NCBI RefSeq assembly: GCF_000744775.1
Contig: NZ_JQMP01000001.1
Coordinates: forward strand, 372,001-436,000
DNA from: Thermorudis peleae
GTDB taxonomy: Bacteria; Chloroflexota; Chloroflexia; Thermomicrobiales; Thermomicrobiaceae
Length of the DNA stretch: 64,000 nt
Reading direction: 5' to 3'
The notes under the pieces: generated by a model
The model's input: the letters and a program-made list of their open reading frames with translations, nothing else
What the model was told of the DNA's origin: nothing
Database searches by the model: none
Shown here: piece after piece, positions 15,993 through 24,763 of the stretch
How the letters are laid out: each line of letters begins with the position of its first letter
How positions within the stretch are numbered: the stretch's first letter is position 1
Made by a program: the position numbers and the translations under genes

Positions 15993-16807
15993 GCAACGTA
16001 ACCGTGGTCGAAGCCCACGACCTTTCCTATGCTGTCGGCCAACGGACAGTACTCGAGCACATCACCCTTGAAGTGCAAGCGGGTAAGTTCTATGCACTCG
16101 TTGGCCCCAACGGTGCTGGTAAGACGACGCTGTTACGGCTGCTCGCTGGCGAACTACGGCCTTCGTCGGGAGTTGTTCTGATTCAGGGCCAACCTGTGCA
16201 GGACCTTTCACCTGAGGAGCTTGCACGGCGTCGGGCTGTCCTGTCACAGCAGACAGTCGTGCAGTTTGCGTTCACGGCCTGGCAAGTGGTGGAAATGGGA
16301 CGCGCACCACATTGGCGACGTGTTCCACCCGCCACGGATAACCTGATAATCCGGCAGGCCTTGGAGCGCACCGGTGCACTGGCGCTAGCTGATCGCGTCT
16401 ACCCTACTCTCTCTGGTGGTGAACAAGAGCTCGTCCAACTATCGCGTGTCCTAGCACAAGAAGCACCGCTGATCCTGCTCGATGAGCCAGCTGCCGCGCT
16501 CGATTTGCACCGTCAAGCGTTGCTCATTCACATCATTAAGGAACTGCAAGCTCTCGGCGTCGCTATCATCGCCGTGCTCCATGATTTTGGTCTTGCCAGC
16601 ATCGCGGACGAACTCTGGCTGCTCCACCGCGGTCGGCTTGTTGCGAGTGGGCCGCCTGATGCTGTCTTGATCGCTGACCAACTCGAGTCTGTCTTTGGCT
16701 GCGCCCTTACCGTTGTGCCGGTTCCGCAAGCGCAGCGCATCCTCGTTGTGCCGATGTTCCAGTCACCAACAGCGAAAGGTGAGGGAGAGCAATGGAGCGC
16801 TGGCTAG
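15989..16807 (+). CDS. hmuV: Heme ABC transporter ATP-binding protein
   Basis: 272 residues from the ATG at 15989, which overlaps the permease stop (ATGA). Walker A 'GPNGAGKTT', Q-loop 'VLSQQTVV', signature 'LSGGEQELVQLSRVLA', Walker B 'LILLDEPAAALD', and H-loop 'AVLHDF' are all intact. Energises the HmuU channel. The signature region has LSGGEQEL rather than the usual LSGGEQQR. Confidence 0.92.
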   Translation: MSNVTVVEAHDLSYAVGQRTVLEHITLEVQAGKFYALVGPNGAGKTTLLRLLAGELRPSSGVVLIQGQPVQDLSPEELARRRAVLSQQTVVQFAFTAWQVVEMGRAPHWRRVPPATDNLIIRQALERTGALALADRVYPTLSGGEQELVQLSRVLAQEAPLILLDEPAAALDLHRQALLIHIIKELQALGVAIIAVLHDFGLASIADELWLLHRGRLVASGPPDAVLIADQLESVFGCALTVVPVPQAQRILVVPMFQSPTAKGEGEQWSAG

Positions 16808-17307
16808 TAAGAGTTCACGGCATTGCATGGGCTACAGCGCATGGGCATCCAGTCATTATCGTGCGCGGCGTTGAACATGACTTCTGGTTTGGCATCGCTG
16901 CCTCGCCGAGCGATGCCCAAGCCTTAGCGGACTGTCCATGTGCACTGGGGAGCGGACACGGGCGACTTGTTCGGCTCTTCGCCGCTGTGCTCAATACTGT
17001 TGGCATACAGCTGACAGAGGTGCAATTGGACGTCGATCGAGCAGGATGTCTGGAAGCGCACCTGCTATTCATTGGCCCAACGAGTCAGCATACAGTGCTG
17101 GCTCATGGTCTGGATGGTGTCGTTCTCGCGACTGTGCTTGGTGTCCCAATGACCATGACGCAGCAGAGTGTGCACCTTGCAGCACAACGCACGCGTGGCA
17201 TGCCAAGGGTATCGCCATTCTCGAGTGACCGGCCCACAACGAACGACGGTTTATCACCGGATCTTCAGGCGTTTCTGGCCTCGCTTGACCTTGATCCTCT
17301 TGACTAA
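16792..17307 (+). CDS. Bifunctional nuclease (DUF151) domain protein
   Basis: 171 residues. 'VIIVRGVEHDFWFGIAASPSDAQALAD' and 'LVRLFAAVLNTVGIQLTEVQLD' followed by 'GLDGVVLATVLGVPMTMTQQ' match the BFN/DUF151 pattern (beta strand, F/W-I, S-x-x-A-x-A-L-A, then P-M). DUF151 proteins have reported DNase/RNase activity in plants, and a Thermotoga structure, but no settled bacterial role. The acidic tail (LASLDLDPLD) is extra. It overlaps hmuV by 16 bases, so it is the fourth gene of the heme operon. Confidence 0.7.
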   Translation: MERWLVRVHGIAWATAHGHPVIIVRGVEHDFWFGIAASPSDAQALADCPCALGSGHGRLVRLFAAVLNTVGIQLTEVQLDVDRAGCLEAHLLFIGPTSQHTVLAHGLDGVVLATVLGVPMTMTQQSVHLAAQRTRGMPRVSPFSSDRPTTNDGLSPDLQAFLASLDLDPLD

Positions 17308-18044
17308 CTCCCTGCCGCGCCAAGCTTTCGTCGAAAGGCGGTGAGCCAGTCGTGTAGGCTGCTCACCGCCCTATCCTGTGCCAGCAGCACACCATCTCGC
17401 TCGACAGTAATGGCGAGCGGGCTCGGTGGCCGGTAGACCCACCAGAATTCACGCCGCGCAAGTACTCGCTCAAGCGAAGCTTGCAATGCGGCAGCAGCAC
17501 GCTCGAGCGGCAGTGTCAGTGCGGCATCCCACCCTCGTGCACGTTTCACCGTCACGGTTGTCGTCTGCTCGGTCCAGCGTTCCGCCTCTTGCGAGAGCGC
17601 GCGGTCACCAGCTACCAGGCCGAGTGGGATCCCTTGTTCGCCAAGCCACCATGCCAAAAGCGCAAGTTCTCCAACAGGCTGACCGTTGACGGTTACGGTA
17701 AGGTCTGGGGCGAACGTCTGACTGCAAAACCCTTCGGCGCCCGTCATCGCGTGCAGCCCGTGTGCGATTGCGACATCGACGCGCTGCGATAGTGCGCCGT
17801 CGAGCAACGTGACGTTATCCGGCATCACAGCTGGGGTTAACGGCGTTGCGCCTGGGTGCCACGCATGCCAATCGACCACAGTTATCGCGCTGGCGCCCAG
17901 CGCGCGCAGGTGCGTGATCAGCACGGCTAGCTCGGCCTGACGTGCTGCCAAGCCAGCGGCATAATCGACCGATCCCGGCAAGCATGCCGTCGCTCGATCA
18001 ATACCACTAACGCCTGGCAAATCGCTGATCAGCAACAGGTGCAC
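17304..18044 (-). CDS. M55 family (DppA-like) aminopeptidase, atypical metal site
   Basis: 246 residues from a GTG with AAAGGAG upstream. DppA-like layout: 'LLISDLPGVSGI' at the start, 'VVDWHAWHPG' with His60, 'IAHGLHAMTGAEG' near 93-105, 'VNGQPVGELALLAWWLGEQGIPLGLVAGDRALSQEA' (in pieces), and 'TVTVKRARGWDAALTLP'. In DppA the dinuclear zinc site uses Asp8, Glu10, His60, His104 and Glu133. Here Asp8, His60, a histidine near 98 and Glu126 are present, but position 10 is proline. Members cleave D-amino-acid peptides. It converges on the heme operon with a four-base overlap. Confidence 0.8.
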   Translation of the reverse strand: MHLLLISDLPGVSGIDRATACLPGSVDYAAGLAARQAELAVLITHLRALGASAITVVDWHAWHPGATPLTPAVMPDNVTLLDGALSQRVDVAIAHGLHAMTGAEGFCSQTFAPDLTVTVNGQPVGELALLAWWLGEQGIPLGLVAGDRALSQEAERWTEQTTTVTVKRARGWDAALTLPLERAAAALQASLERVLARREFWWVYRPPSPLAITVERDGVLLAQDRAVSSLHDWLTAFRRKLGAAGS

Positions 18045-18616
18045 GTATATACTCCTTTCGTTGCGATAAGGCTACACGGTGGTCAAAACCATTGGCAGGA
18101 GACTAAGCACGTTGCCGGCGGAGAAGCCGTTGTAGTATGCTCCATAGTACTCTCGTACCGGATCGGGCGCGAAGGCGTCGAAAAACAAAACCACGGAGCT
18201 TCTCTAGCCGTTAAATAGAGTAGAAGCCTCAGCACTTTCCAGCCCAATAGTGAAGCGACTGGCAAAGCCCGCCAAAGCTGCCCGCTCACCTGTGAAGCGG
18301 GCGGTATCCGTTTTCGTTTTGCCACCAACGCAAGCGGGCTGAAGGGGGTGACAGCGGAAGGATTACCGAGCAACGCGTCCAAAAGGTCTACCCCAGCCGG
18401 CGTACACATGCCAACGGGAAGGGGCGCGGCGACTGCGCCGGCGTTGTCGTTGTTCTGTCCGGTGTCATCAGCATCGTCAGTCCAGGGTATGCCAACGCTG
18501 TGCCGCTTTCAGGCGACGCAGCTCGTCTTTGCATACGCACATGCATGGACAGGAGGCGTTTGTGAAGGATGAGCAGAGAGGAACATGCGCGAGAACGCGC
18601 AGGACGTGAGGGAACA
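18045..18616. other. Long intergenic region with hairpins, no gene supported
   Basis: About 570 bases between the divergent M55 and prkA genes. Two imperfect hairpins stand out: 18198-18227 (GCTTCT...AGAAGC with an inner CTA/TAG) and 18280-18302 (GCCCGCT, nine bases, AGCGGGC). Open frames on either strand (18083-18409 minus, 18348-18572 plus) show no family features. The prkA promoter must lie here but no clear -35/-10 pair is visible. Confidence 0.4.
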
Positions 18617-20554
18617 ATGAGCTTAGTTGAACGGTTACAAGAGTACCGGGCTGAAGAAGAGCAGCTGAAGTGGGAAGGGACGTTTGCTGATTACTTCGAG
18701 CTCGTGCTGCACAACCCCCAGATTGCCCAGCTTGCACACGCCCGGATCTACAACATGATCATGGACGCTGGTGTCGAGGAACTCCCGGATGGTCGCGTAC
18801 GCTACAACTTCTTCGCCGACGAGATTTTTGGTCTTGAGAAACCACTTGCCCAGATTGTTGAATATTTCCGCTCTGCAGCCCAGCGCTTAGAAGTCCGCAA
18901 GCGTATTCTCTTGCTCATGGGTCCGGTCGGCGGCGGCAAGTCGACGATAGTTGCCAAGCTCAAGCGCGGGCTGGAGCGCTACACCCGAACCGAACGTGGT
19001 GCAGTTTACGCCATTAAAGGTTGTCCAATGCACGAAGAGCCGCTCCACCTGATCCCCGAAACCTTGCGTGACGAGGTGATGCGCGAGTACGGCATTTATA
19101 TCGAGGGGGAGCTCTGCCCATGGTGCCGCTTCCAGCTGGAGCAGGCCGAGCGCAATGAGCGGCATCCGTGGAGCCGCCCTGGGCAGCCGTTCAGTGGGCG
19201 GCACGAAGATGTGCCAGTTGTGCGCATCGCATTCTCGGAGAAACACCGCATTGGCATCGGCACCTTCACGCCCTCTGATCCAAAGTCGCAGGACATTGCA
19301 GAACTGGTTGGCAGCATCGATCTCTCAACTATCGGCGAGGTCGGTACAGAGTCTGATCCCCGCGCCTATCGCTTCGACGGCGAGCTGAACATCGCTAACC
19401 GCGGGCTCGTCGAGTTCATCGAGATGCTTAAGGTCGACGAACGCTTCCTCTATGTGTTGCTGACACTTTCACAGGAGCAGAATATCAAGACTGGCCGCTT
19501 CCCGATGATCTATGCTGACGAGGTTGTCATCAGCCATACCAACGAGCACGAGTACAACGCATTTGTCGGCAATAAGCGGAGTGAAGCGCTGCAAGACCGG
19601 ATCATTTTGGTCAAAGTCCCCTACAACTTGCGTGTCTCAGATGAGGTTCGCATCTATCAGAAGCTACTACGCCAGAGTGCGATCCGTGACGTCCATATTG
19701 CACCGGGAACCCTCGAAACCGCTGCCACGTTCGCGGTGCTCACTCGGCTGGAGGAGAGTAAGAAAGCCGGGATGACGCTTATGAAGAAGCTCAAGCTCTA
19801 CGACGGCCAAGCTGTCGAGGGCTACACGCCTCAAGATGTCCGTGAGTTACAGGAGGAAGCTGTTCGCGAAGGCATGGACGGGATCTCACCCCGCTACGTC
19901 ATTAACCGCATCTCGGCTGCCATCGTCCGCGACGGCGTGCAGTGCATTAACGCGATCGATGTGTTGCGCAGCCTGCGCGACGGCCTGGAGCAACATACGA
20001 GCATTACTCGGCAGGAACGCGAGCGCCTCCTCAACCTCATCGCTGAAGCGCGACGCGAATATGATGAGTGGGCCAAGCGGGAAGTGCAACGTGCTTTCGT
20101 CTACTCGTTCGAGGAATCGGCCCGGACGCTGCTCAATAACTACCTCGATAACGTCGAGGCCTACTGCAACCGCACCAAGGTCATTGATCCGATTACCGAA
20201 GAGGAGATGGAGCCAGACGAACGACTGATGCGCTCGATCGAAGAACAAATCGGTATCACCGAGAACCAGAAACGGCAGTTCCGTGAAGAGATCCTGATCA
20301 AGATCTCCTCACTCGCCCGGCGCGGGCAGAAGTTCGATTACACCTCACATGAGCGGCTACGCGAGGCAATCGAGAAGAAGCTCTTTGCCGACTTGCGTGA
20401 TGTCGTCAAGATTACGACGTCGACGAAGACGCCAGACCCCGATCAGCTTCGCCGAATCAACGAAGTGGTTGACCGGCTTGTGCAGCAGCAGGGTTACTGC
20501 CCGGTCTGCGCTAACGAGTTGCTCAAGTACGTTGGGGCGTTGCTGAACCGTTAG
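18617..20554 (+). CDS. prkA: PrkA serine protein kinase
   Basis: 645 residues from the ATG at 18617 (MSLVERLQEYRAEEE), chosen because PrkA/YeaG proteins begin this way and GAGGGA lies upstream; the frame extends 16 codons further. AAA-like N-terminal domain with P-loop 'GPVGGGKST' (102-110) and the cysteine-rich 'KGCPMHEEPLHLIP...CPWC'. 'NRGLVEFIEMLK' and 'VISHTNEHEYNAF' are family signatures. The C-terminal half is the PrkA kinase-like region. First gene of the conserved prkA-yhbH-spoVR set, known from E. coli yeaG-yeaH-ycgB as stationary-phase and nutrient-stress genes. Confidence 0.95.
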   Translation: MSLVERLQEYRAEEEQLKWEGTFADYFELVLHNPQIAQLAHARIYNMIMDAGVEELPDGRVRYNFFADEIFGLEKPLAQIVEYFRSAAQRLEVRKRILLLMGPVGGGKSTIVAKLKRGLERYTRTERGAVYAIKGCPMHEEPLHLIPETLRDEVMREYGIYIEGELCPWCRFQLEQAERNERHPWSRPGQPFSGRHEDVPVVRIAFSEKHRIGIGTFTPSDPKSQDIAELVGSIDLSTIGEVGTESDPRAYRFDGELNIANRGLVEFIEMLKVDERFLYVLLTLSQEQNIKTGRFPMIYADEVVISHTNEHEYNAFVGNKRSEALQDRIILVKVPYNLRVSDEVRIYQKLLRQSAIRDVHIAPGTLETAATFAVLTRLEESKKAGMTLMKKLKLYDGQAVEGYTPQDVRELQEEAVREGMDGISPRYVINRISAAIVRDGVQCINAIDVLRSLRDGLEQHTSITRQERERLLNLIAEARREYDEWAKREVQRAFVYSFEESARTLLNNYLDNVEAYCNRTKVIDPITEEEMEPDERLMRSIEEQIGITENQKRQFREEILIKISSLARRGQKFDYTSHERLREAIEKKLFADLRDVVKITTSTKTPDPDQLRRINEVVDRLVQQQGYCPVCANELLKYVGALLNR

Positions 20555-20587
20555 ACGTAAGCAGCCGGCGCATAGGGGGCGAAGACG

Positions 20588-21748
20588 ATGACAAGCGTTT
20601 TCCTCACGCGTGAAGACTGGTCACTCCACCGTAAGGGGGCAATTGACCAGGCTCGCCATATGCAGAAGGTTAAGGAGGCAATCAAGCAGAACTTGGCTGA
20701 CATCGTCAGCGAGCAGTCAATTATCACGAGCGACGGGAAGAAAGTCCTGCGTGTCCCAATTCGCACGCTCGAAGAATATCGCTTTCGCTTCGACCCCGAC
20801 GCTGGGAAGCAGGTTGGCCAAGGCCAGGGTGGCACGCAGGTTGGCGATGTCGTTGGCCGGGTCGGCCAAGGGCAAGGGCCAGGACAAGGCTCGCGGGCTG
20901 GTGATCAACCCGGCATCGACTACTACGAAGCTGAGGTGACTGTCGACGAGCTGGCTGAGTTGATCTTTGAAGATCTCGAGTTGCCAAACTTGGAAGAAAA
21001 GCGCCTGCGTGAACTTGAATCAGAGACCGTGCGCTTCACTGACATCCGCAAGCATGGCCCCTTCGCCAATCTCGACAAGAAGCGCACTATTCGTCAAAAC
21101 ATCGTCCGCAACGCCAAGCTCGGCAACCCGCGCTTCGGAGGGCTGAAAAACGACGACCTGCGGTTCAAGACCTGGGAACGTGACATCAAACGCGAATCGA
21201 ACGCAGTCGTCATCGCCATGATGGATGTTTCCGGATCGATGGGGCCGTTCGAGAAGTATGTTAGCCGGGCTTTTTATTACTGGATGGTTCGCTTCTTACG
21301 GACTCGCTATGATCATGTCGAAATCCGCTTCATTGCCCATCATACTGAGGCCAAGGAAGTGACGGAGGAGGAATTCTTTACCCGAGGGGAGAGCGGCGGC
21401 ACACGCGCCAGCTCTGCCTATGAGCTGGCGTTAGCGCTCATCGAGCAACAGTTTCCGCCGGACTCATGGAACATTTACCCGTTCCACTTCTCAGACGGCG
21501 ATAACTGGCCATCGGACAACGACCTCTGCCGCAAGCTTGCCGAAGAGCTTCTCGCCCGTTGCAACCTCTTCGGCTACGGAGAAATCCGGCAGGGGCGCTA
21601 TGCCTACCAGAGCACGTTGATGCACACCCTGGAGCGGATCAACAATCCGAAGCTCGTTACCGTCATCATTACTGAGAAGACCGATGTCTACCCCGCCCTC
21701 CGCAAGTTCTTTGGCCCTGAGGCCCGACGGGAGGCAAGCCATGCCTGA
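20588..21748 (+). CDS. yhbH: YhbH/YeaH DUF444 protein
   Basis: 386 residues. N-terminal 'DWSLHRKGAIDQARHMQKVKEAI', then a Gly/Gln-rich flexible stretch at 78-105, then a von Willebrand A-like domain with the metal-site motif 'MMDVSGSMGPFEKYVSR' and 'FSDGDNWPSDN'. Partner of PrkA and SpoVR; probably a substrate or scaffold of the kinase. 33 bases after prkA. Confidence 0.94.
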   Translation: MTSVFLTREDWSLHRKGAIDQARHMQKVKEAIKQNLADIVSEQSIITSDGKKVLRVPIRTLEEYRFRFDPDAGKQVGQGQGGTQVGDVVGRVGQGQGPGQGSRAGDQPGIDYYEAEVTVDELAELIFEDLELPNLEEKRLRELESETVRFTDIRKHGPFANLDKKRTIRQNIVRNAKLGNPRFGGLKNDDLRFKTWERDIKRESNAVVIAMMDVSGSMGPFEKYVSRAFYYWMVRFLRTRYDHVEIRFIAHHTEAKEVTEEEFFTRGESGGTRASSAYELALALIEQQFPPDSWNIYPFHFSDGDNWPSDNDLCRKLAEELLARCNLFGYGEIRQGRYAYQSTLMHTLERINNPKLVTVIITEKTDVYPALRKFFGPEARREASHA

Positions 21749-23108
21749 GCAGAGCGAGCATGCGCTAGTCGAGCTCGAGCGACGGATTGCTCAAGTGTGG
21801 GAGATCGGCGAACGGCTCGGCCTGCGTCCCTTCCCGACTCACTTCGAACTCGTCCCGGCAACAGTCATGTACGAAATTGGTGCCTATGGCATGCCTGGTC
21901 GCTTCTCCCACTGGACACACGGCAAGGCATACCAGGTACAGAAGACACTCTATGACTATGGTCTAAGTAAAATCTACGAGCTGGTTATCAATACGAACCC
22001 CTGCCACGCCTTTCTGCTTGAGACCAACACGGTGCTTCAAAACACGCTGGTGGCTGCACATGTGCTGGCGCACAGCGACTTCTTCGCCAATAACGCGTAC
22101 TTTGCCCGCACGTCCCGCCGCATGCTTGACACTGTTGCCCTGAATGCCGAGCGGATCGAGCGCTACGAGTTTGAACATGGGCGAGAGGAAGTGGAAAAGC
22201 TTCTGGATGCTGCCTTAGCTATTCAAGAGCACGTCGACCCAAGCCTTGATGCAATTCGTGAGGCTGCCGCTGAACCGACTAGCCCGCCACTGACGCCCTA
22301 TGACGACCTTTGGCGCTATGATGCGCCTTCATCCTCTGCACCCACCCACGCTACCCCCGAGCAGCGGCGCAAGCGCATTCCGAGTGAGCCCGTCCGCGAC
22401 TTACTCAAGTTCATCCACGATTACTCCCCCACCCTTGAGGACTGGGAACGCGACGTTGTTGCGATTGTGCGGGCGGAGATGTGCTACTTCTACCCGCAGA
22501 TCCAGACAAAGGTGATCAACGAAGGCTGGGCATCCTACTGGCATGCTCGCATCATGCGTGAGCTTGACCTCACGCCCGAGGAGCACGTCGAATTTGCCCG
22601 TCTTCACGCTGCCGTGCTTCAGCCTTCGCCACGCCGGCTCAACCCGTATCACCTTGGCTACACCATCCTTTGCGATATTGCTCGGCGCTACGGCGAAGAC
22701 ACACTCTTCCTCGTCCGGGAAACTGAAAACGACGTTTCTTTCATTCGAAATTACTTAACCAAAGAACTCGTCGACGAACTTGACCTCTACCTCTATGAGC
22801 GGCAGGGAGATGACCTGGTCGTGGTTGACAAAGATTGGCAGGCTGTCCGCGATCGGTTGATTGCCGAACTTGGCGGCAATCATATCCCGGTGATCCTCGT
22901 CGAGGATGGCGACTATCACGGCAACCTCGAGCTCTATCTCCGACACGCCTGGGATGGACGCCCACTCGATTTGCCCTGGGCCGCCAAGACCTTAGAACAC
23001 ATCTACAGGCTTTGGGGCCGGAAGGTCTGGCTCGAGACCCGCATTGACGATACTCGGCTGATTCTGAGCTATCATCCCCGCGAGGGGCATAAGCAGATGC
23101 GGGAATGA
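21741..23108 (+). CDS. spoVR: SpoVR family protein
   Basis: 455 residues from the ATG at 21741, which has GGGAGG upstream and overlaps the yhbH stop by eight bases. Typical motifs: 'PTHFELVPATVMYEIGAYGMPGRFSHWTHGK' (in pieces), 'NPCHAFLLETNTVLQNTLVAAHVLAHSDFF' and 'NEGWASYWHARIM'. Named for a B. subtilis spore-cortex gene but widespread in non-sporulating bacteria as the third member of this operon. Molecular activity unknown. No sporulation gene is visible in the window. Confidence 0.95.
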   Translation: MPEQSEHALVELERRIAQVWEIGERLGLRPFPTHFELVPATVMYEIGAYGMPGRFSHWTHGKAYQVQKTLYDYGLSKIYELVINTNPCHAFLLETNTVLQNTLVAAHVLAHSDFFANNAYFARTSRRMLDTVALNAERIERYEFEHGREEVEKLLDAALAIQEHVDPSLDAIREAAAEPTSPPLTPYDDLWRYDAPSSSAPTHATPEQRRKRIPSEPVRDLLKFIHDYSPTLEDWERDVVAIVRAEMCYFYPQIQTKVINEGWASYWHARIMRELDLTPEEHVEFARLHAAVLQPSPRRLNPYHLGYTILCDIARRYGEDTLFLVRETENDVSFIRNYLTKELVDELDLYLYERQGDDLVVVDKDWQAVRDRLIAELGGNHIPVILVEDGDYHGNLELYLRHAWDGRPLDLPWAAKTLEHIYRLWGRKVWLETRIDDTRLILSYHPREGHKQMRE

Positions 23109-23125
23109 GCAGCATTAGCCTTCGG

Positions 23126-23869
23126 TCAGATCGCTGGCCCCCAGAGGAAAAGTGCGATCATCGCCCCGACGCAGAGGTAGGAGCCGTAGGGTAAGAAGTC
23201 GTGGCGCGAGCGCAAGCGCAAGGCAAGCTGACCCAGTCCACTGATGGCGGCCAGTGCCATGCCCAGAATCAGCGTCGGCATAACCCAGTGAACGCCAACG
23301 AACAGCCCAATAAGCCCAGCGAGGAAAATATCGCCCGCGCCGAGTGCAGCACGTCGATACAGCAGAAGCCCAATGACGAAGAACAGGCCGAATAACGCTG
23401 TTGCGAGTATCCCTCCCGCCAGCGCACGCAAGACAGCGCCAAGCGAGTCAAACGCTGCCAACAGCAAGGCGAGCGCACCAGCAGGTACGAGCGTGACCGG
23501 ATAAATCTCGTGTCGCCGCCAGTCCATCCAGAGGATTGGCAAAAGCCACAGCGAGAACAGCGTAACCGCCAGCGCCTGTACGCTTATGCCATAGCGGAGG
23601 AACGCTCCAGCGGCGAGCGCAGCCCCAAGCCAGCGCACTGTGTGGAAGCTCCATGGTAACGGGGTACCACACGTGCGGCAGCGGCTTGCCCAGATAAGCC
23701 ATTGTGCAGTGGAGGTAACCGGTTGACCACAGCGGGCACAGAGGGGCGCACCGAACATCGGCGCATCAGCTGGAAGCCGGGTGACAATACCCGCAGCGAG
23801 TCCTCCAGCCGCATAGCCAACTAGAAAAGCGAGCGCAGCAACAAACCCCAACGTGACGCTTGGCCCCAT
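23126..23869 (-). CDS. pilD: Prepilin peptidase (A24 family)
   Basis: 247 residues, about eight membrane helices. The two catalytic aspartates are Asp116 (in MDWRRHEIYP) and Asp180 (in GAGDIFLAGLIG). The N-terminal cytoplasmic loop has two CxxC pairs (Cys44/47 and 64/67), the zinc site of methylating PilD enzymes. It would cleave, and probably N-methylate, type IV prepilins or archaellin-like pilins; no pilin gene is nearby. Third gene of mltG-aroE-pilD, 66 bases after aroE. Confidence 0.9.
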   Translation of the reverse strand: MGPSVTLGFVAALAFLVGYAAGGLAAGIVTRLPADAPMFGAPLCARCGQPVTSTAQWLIWASRCRTCGTPLPWSFHTVRWLGAALAAGAFLRYGISVQALAVTLFSLWLLPILWMDWRRHEIYPVTLVPAGALALLLAAFDSLGAVLRALAGGILATALFGLFFVIGLLLYRRAALGAGDIFLAGLIGLFVGVHWVMPTLILGMALAAISGLGQLALRLRSRHDFLPYGSYLCVGAMIALFLWGPAI

Positions 23870-23935
23870 GACTACTCCTCACACTACCAAGCCAAGCATG
23901 AGATGGTTTGGTGAGCAATGGGACAAACGTCACTG

Positions 23936-24763
23936 CTAGCCGCGGGCATCACGGGCGGCTTTAGCCGCGGCCCACATGACAGCGAGTGGCGGTTCCTGAC
24001 CAGTCCACAAGCGGAACGACGCGGCTCCCTGGTGCACAAGCATCCCAAGGCCATCGATCGCGCGCAGGCCACGCGAGCGGGCAGCCTGCAGCAGCAGTGT
24101 GTCACGATAGGTCAAGTCATAAACGGTGGCATGCGTGGGCAAGGCAGCAAGCAGCGTAAGGTCGAGCGGCGCGCTGGCACCATCCCAGCCGACGCTCGTC
24201 GCGTTGACGAGCAGATCGGTCGACATTAGGACATCGGCAAGCCGCTCGTCAAGCGGTACAGCCTGACCGCCAAGCTCACTTGTTAGTGCCTGTGCTCGGG
24301 CAAGCGTGCGGTTTGCAACGACAACTGAGCGGCAACCGGCCTCAGCGAGTGCGACGAGCACGCCGCGCGCAGCTCCACCAGCGCCAAGTACAGCGACACG
24401 CACATCGGCTGGCTCGATTCCTACTTCATACAGCGACGCGAGAAACCCCGGCACGTCCGTGTTTTCTCCGAACAGTCGGCCGTCTTCCTGCCGGACAATC
24501 GTGTTCACTGCGCCTGCGCGTTGGGCACGCGCACTCGCGACATCGACATACGAGAGTGCGGCTACTTTATGCGGCACGGTGACGTTCGCACCGAGGAATG
24601 TCGGGTGGCGCAGAGCGGCAATGCGCGCAGCCAACGCCTCTGGCGGCGTCGGCCATAGCTCATAGCGAACCGGCAGGCGAAGCGCGTCGAATGCCGCTTG
24701 CTGGAACGCTGGCGAGAGGCTATGCGCAACTGGATAGCCGATCAACCCGACACGCTGCATCAC
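23936..24763 (-). CDS. aroE: Shikimate dehydrogenase
   Basis: 275 residues. Substrate-site motifs 'GYPVAHSLSPAFQQAAFD' and 'ANVTVPHKVAALSYVD' with the catalytic lysine, Rossmann 'GAGGAARGVLVALAEAG', and 'NATSVGWDG'. The NADP-type 'NRTLARAQAL' follows beta 2. Reduces 3-dehydroshikimate in aromatic amino acid synthesis. The start overlaps the mltG stop; GTG at 24763 or ATG at 24760 could begin it. Confidence 0.95.
   Translation of the reverse strand: MMQRVGLIGYPVAHSLSPAFQQAAFDALRLPVRYELWPTPPEALAARIAALRHPTFLGANVTVPHKVAALSYVDVASARAQRAGAVNTIVRQEDGRLFGENTDVPGFLASLYEVGIEPADVRVAVLGAGGAARGVLVALAEAGCRSVVVANRTLARAQALTSELGGQAVPLDERLADVLMSTDLLVNATSVGWDGASAPLDLTLLAALPTHATVYDLTYRDTLLLQAARSRGLRAIDGLGMLVHQGAASFRLWTGQEPPLAVMWAAAKAARDARG

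Noticed and set aside
18083-18572. Two frames (minus 18083-18409, plus 18348-18572) in the prkA upstream region and a possible transposon end
   Set aside because: No family motif, no convincing ribosome site, and only half of a terminal-hairpin-like sequence near 18222.
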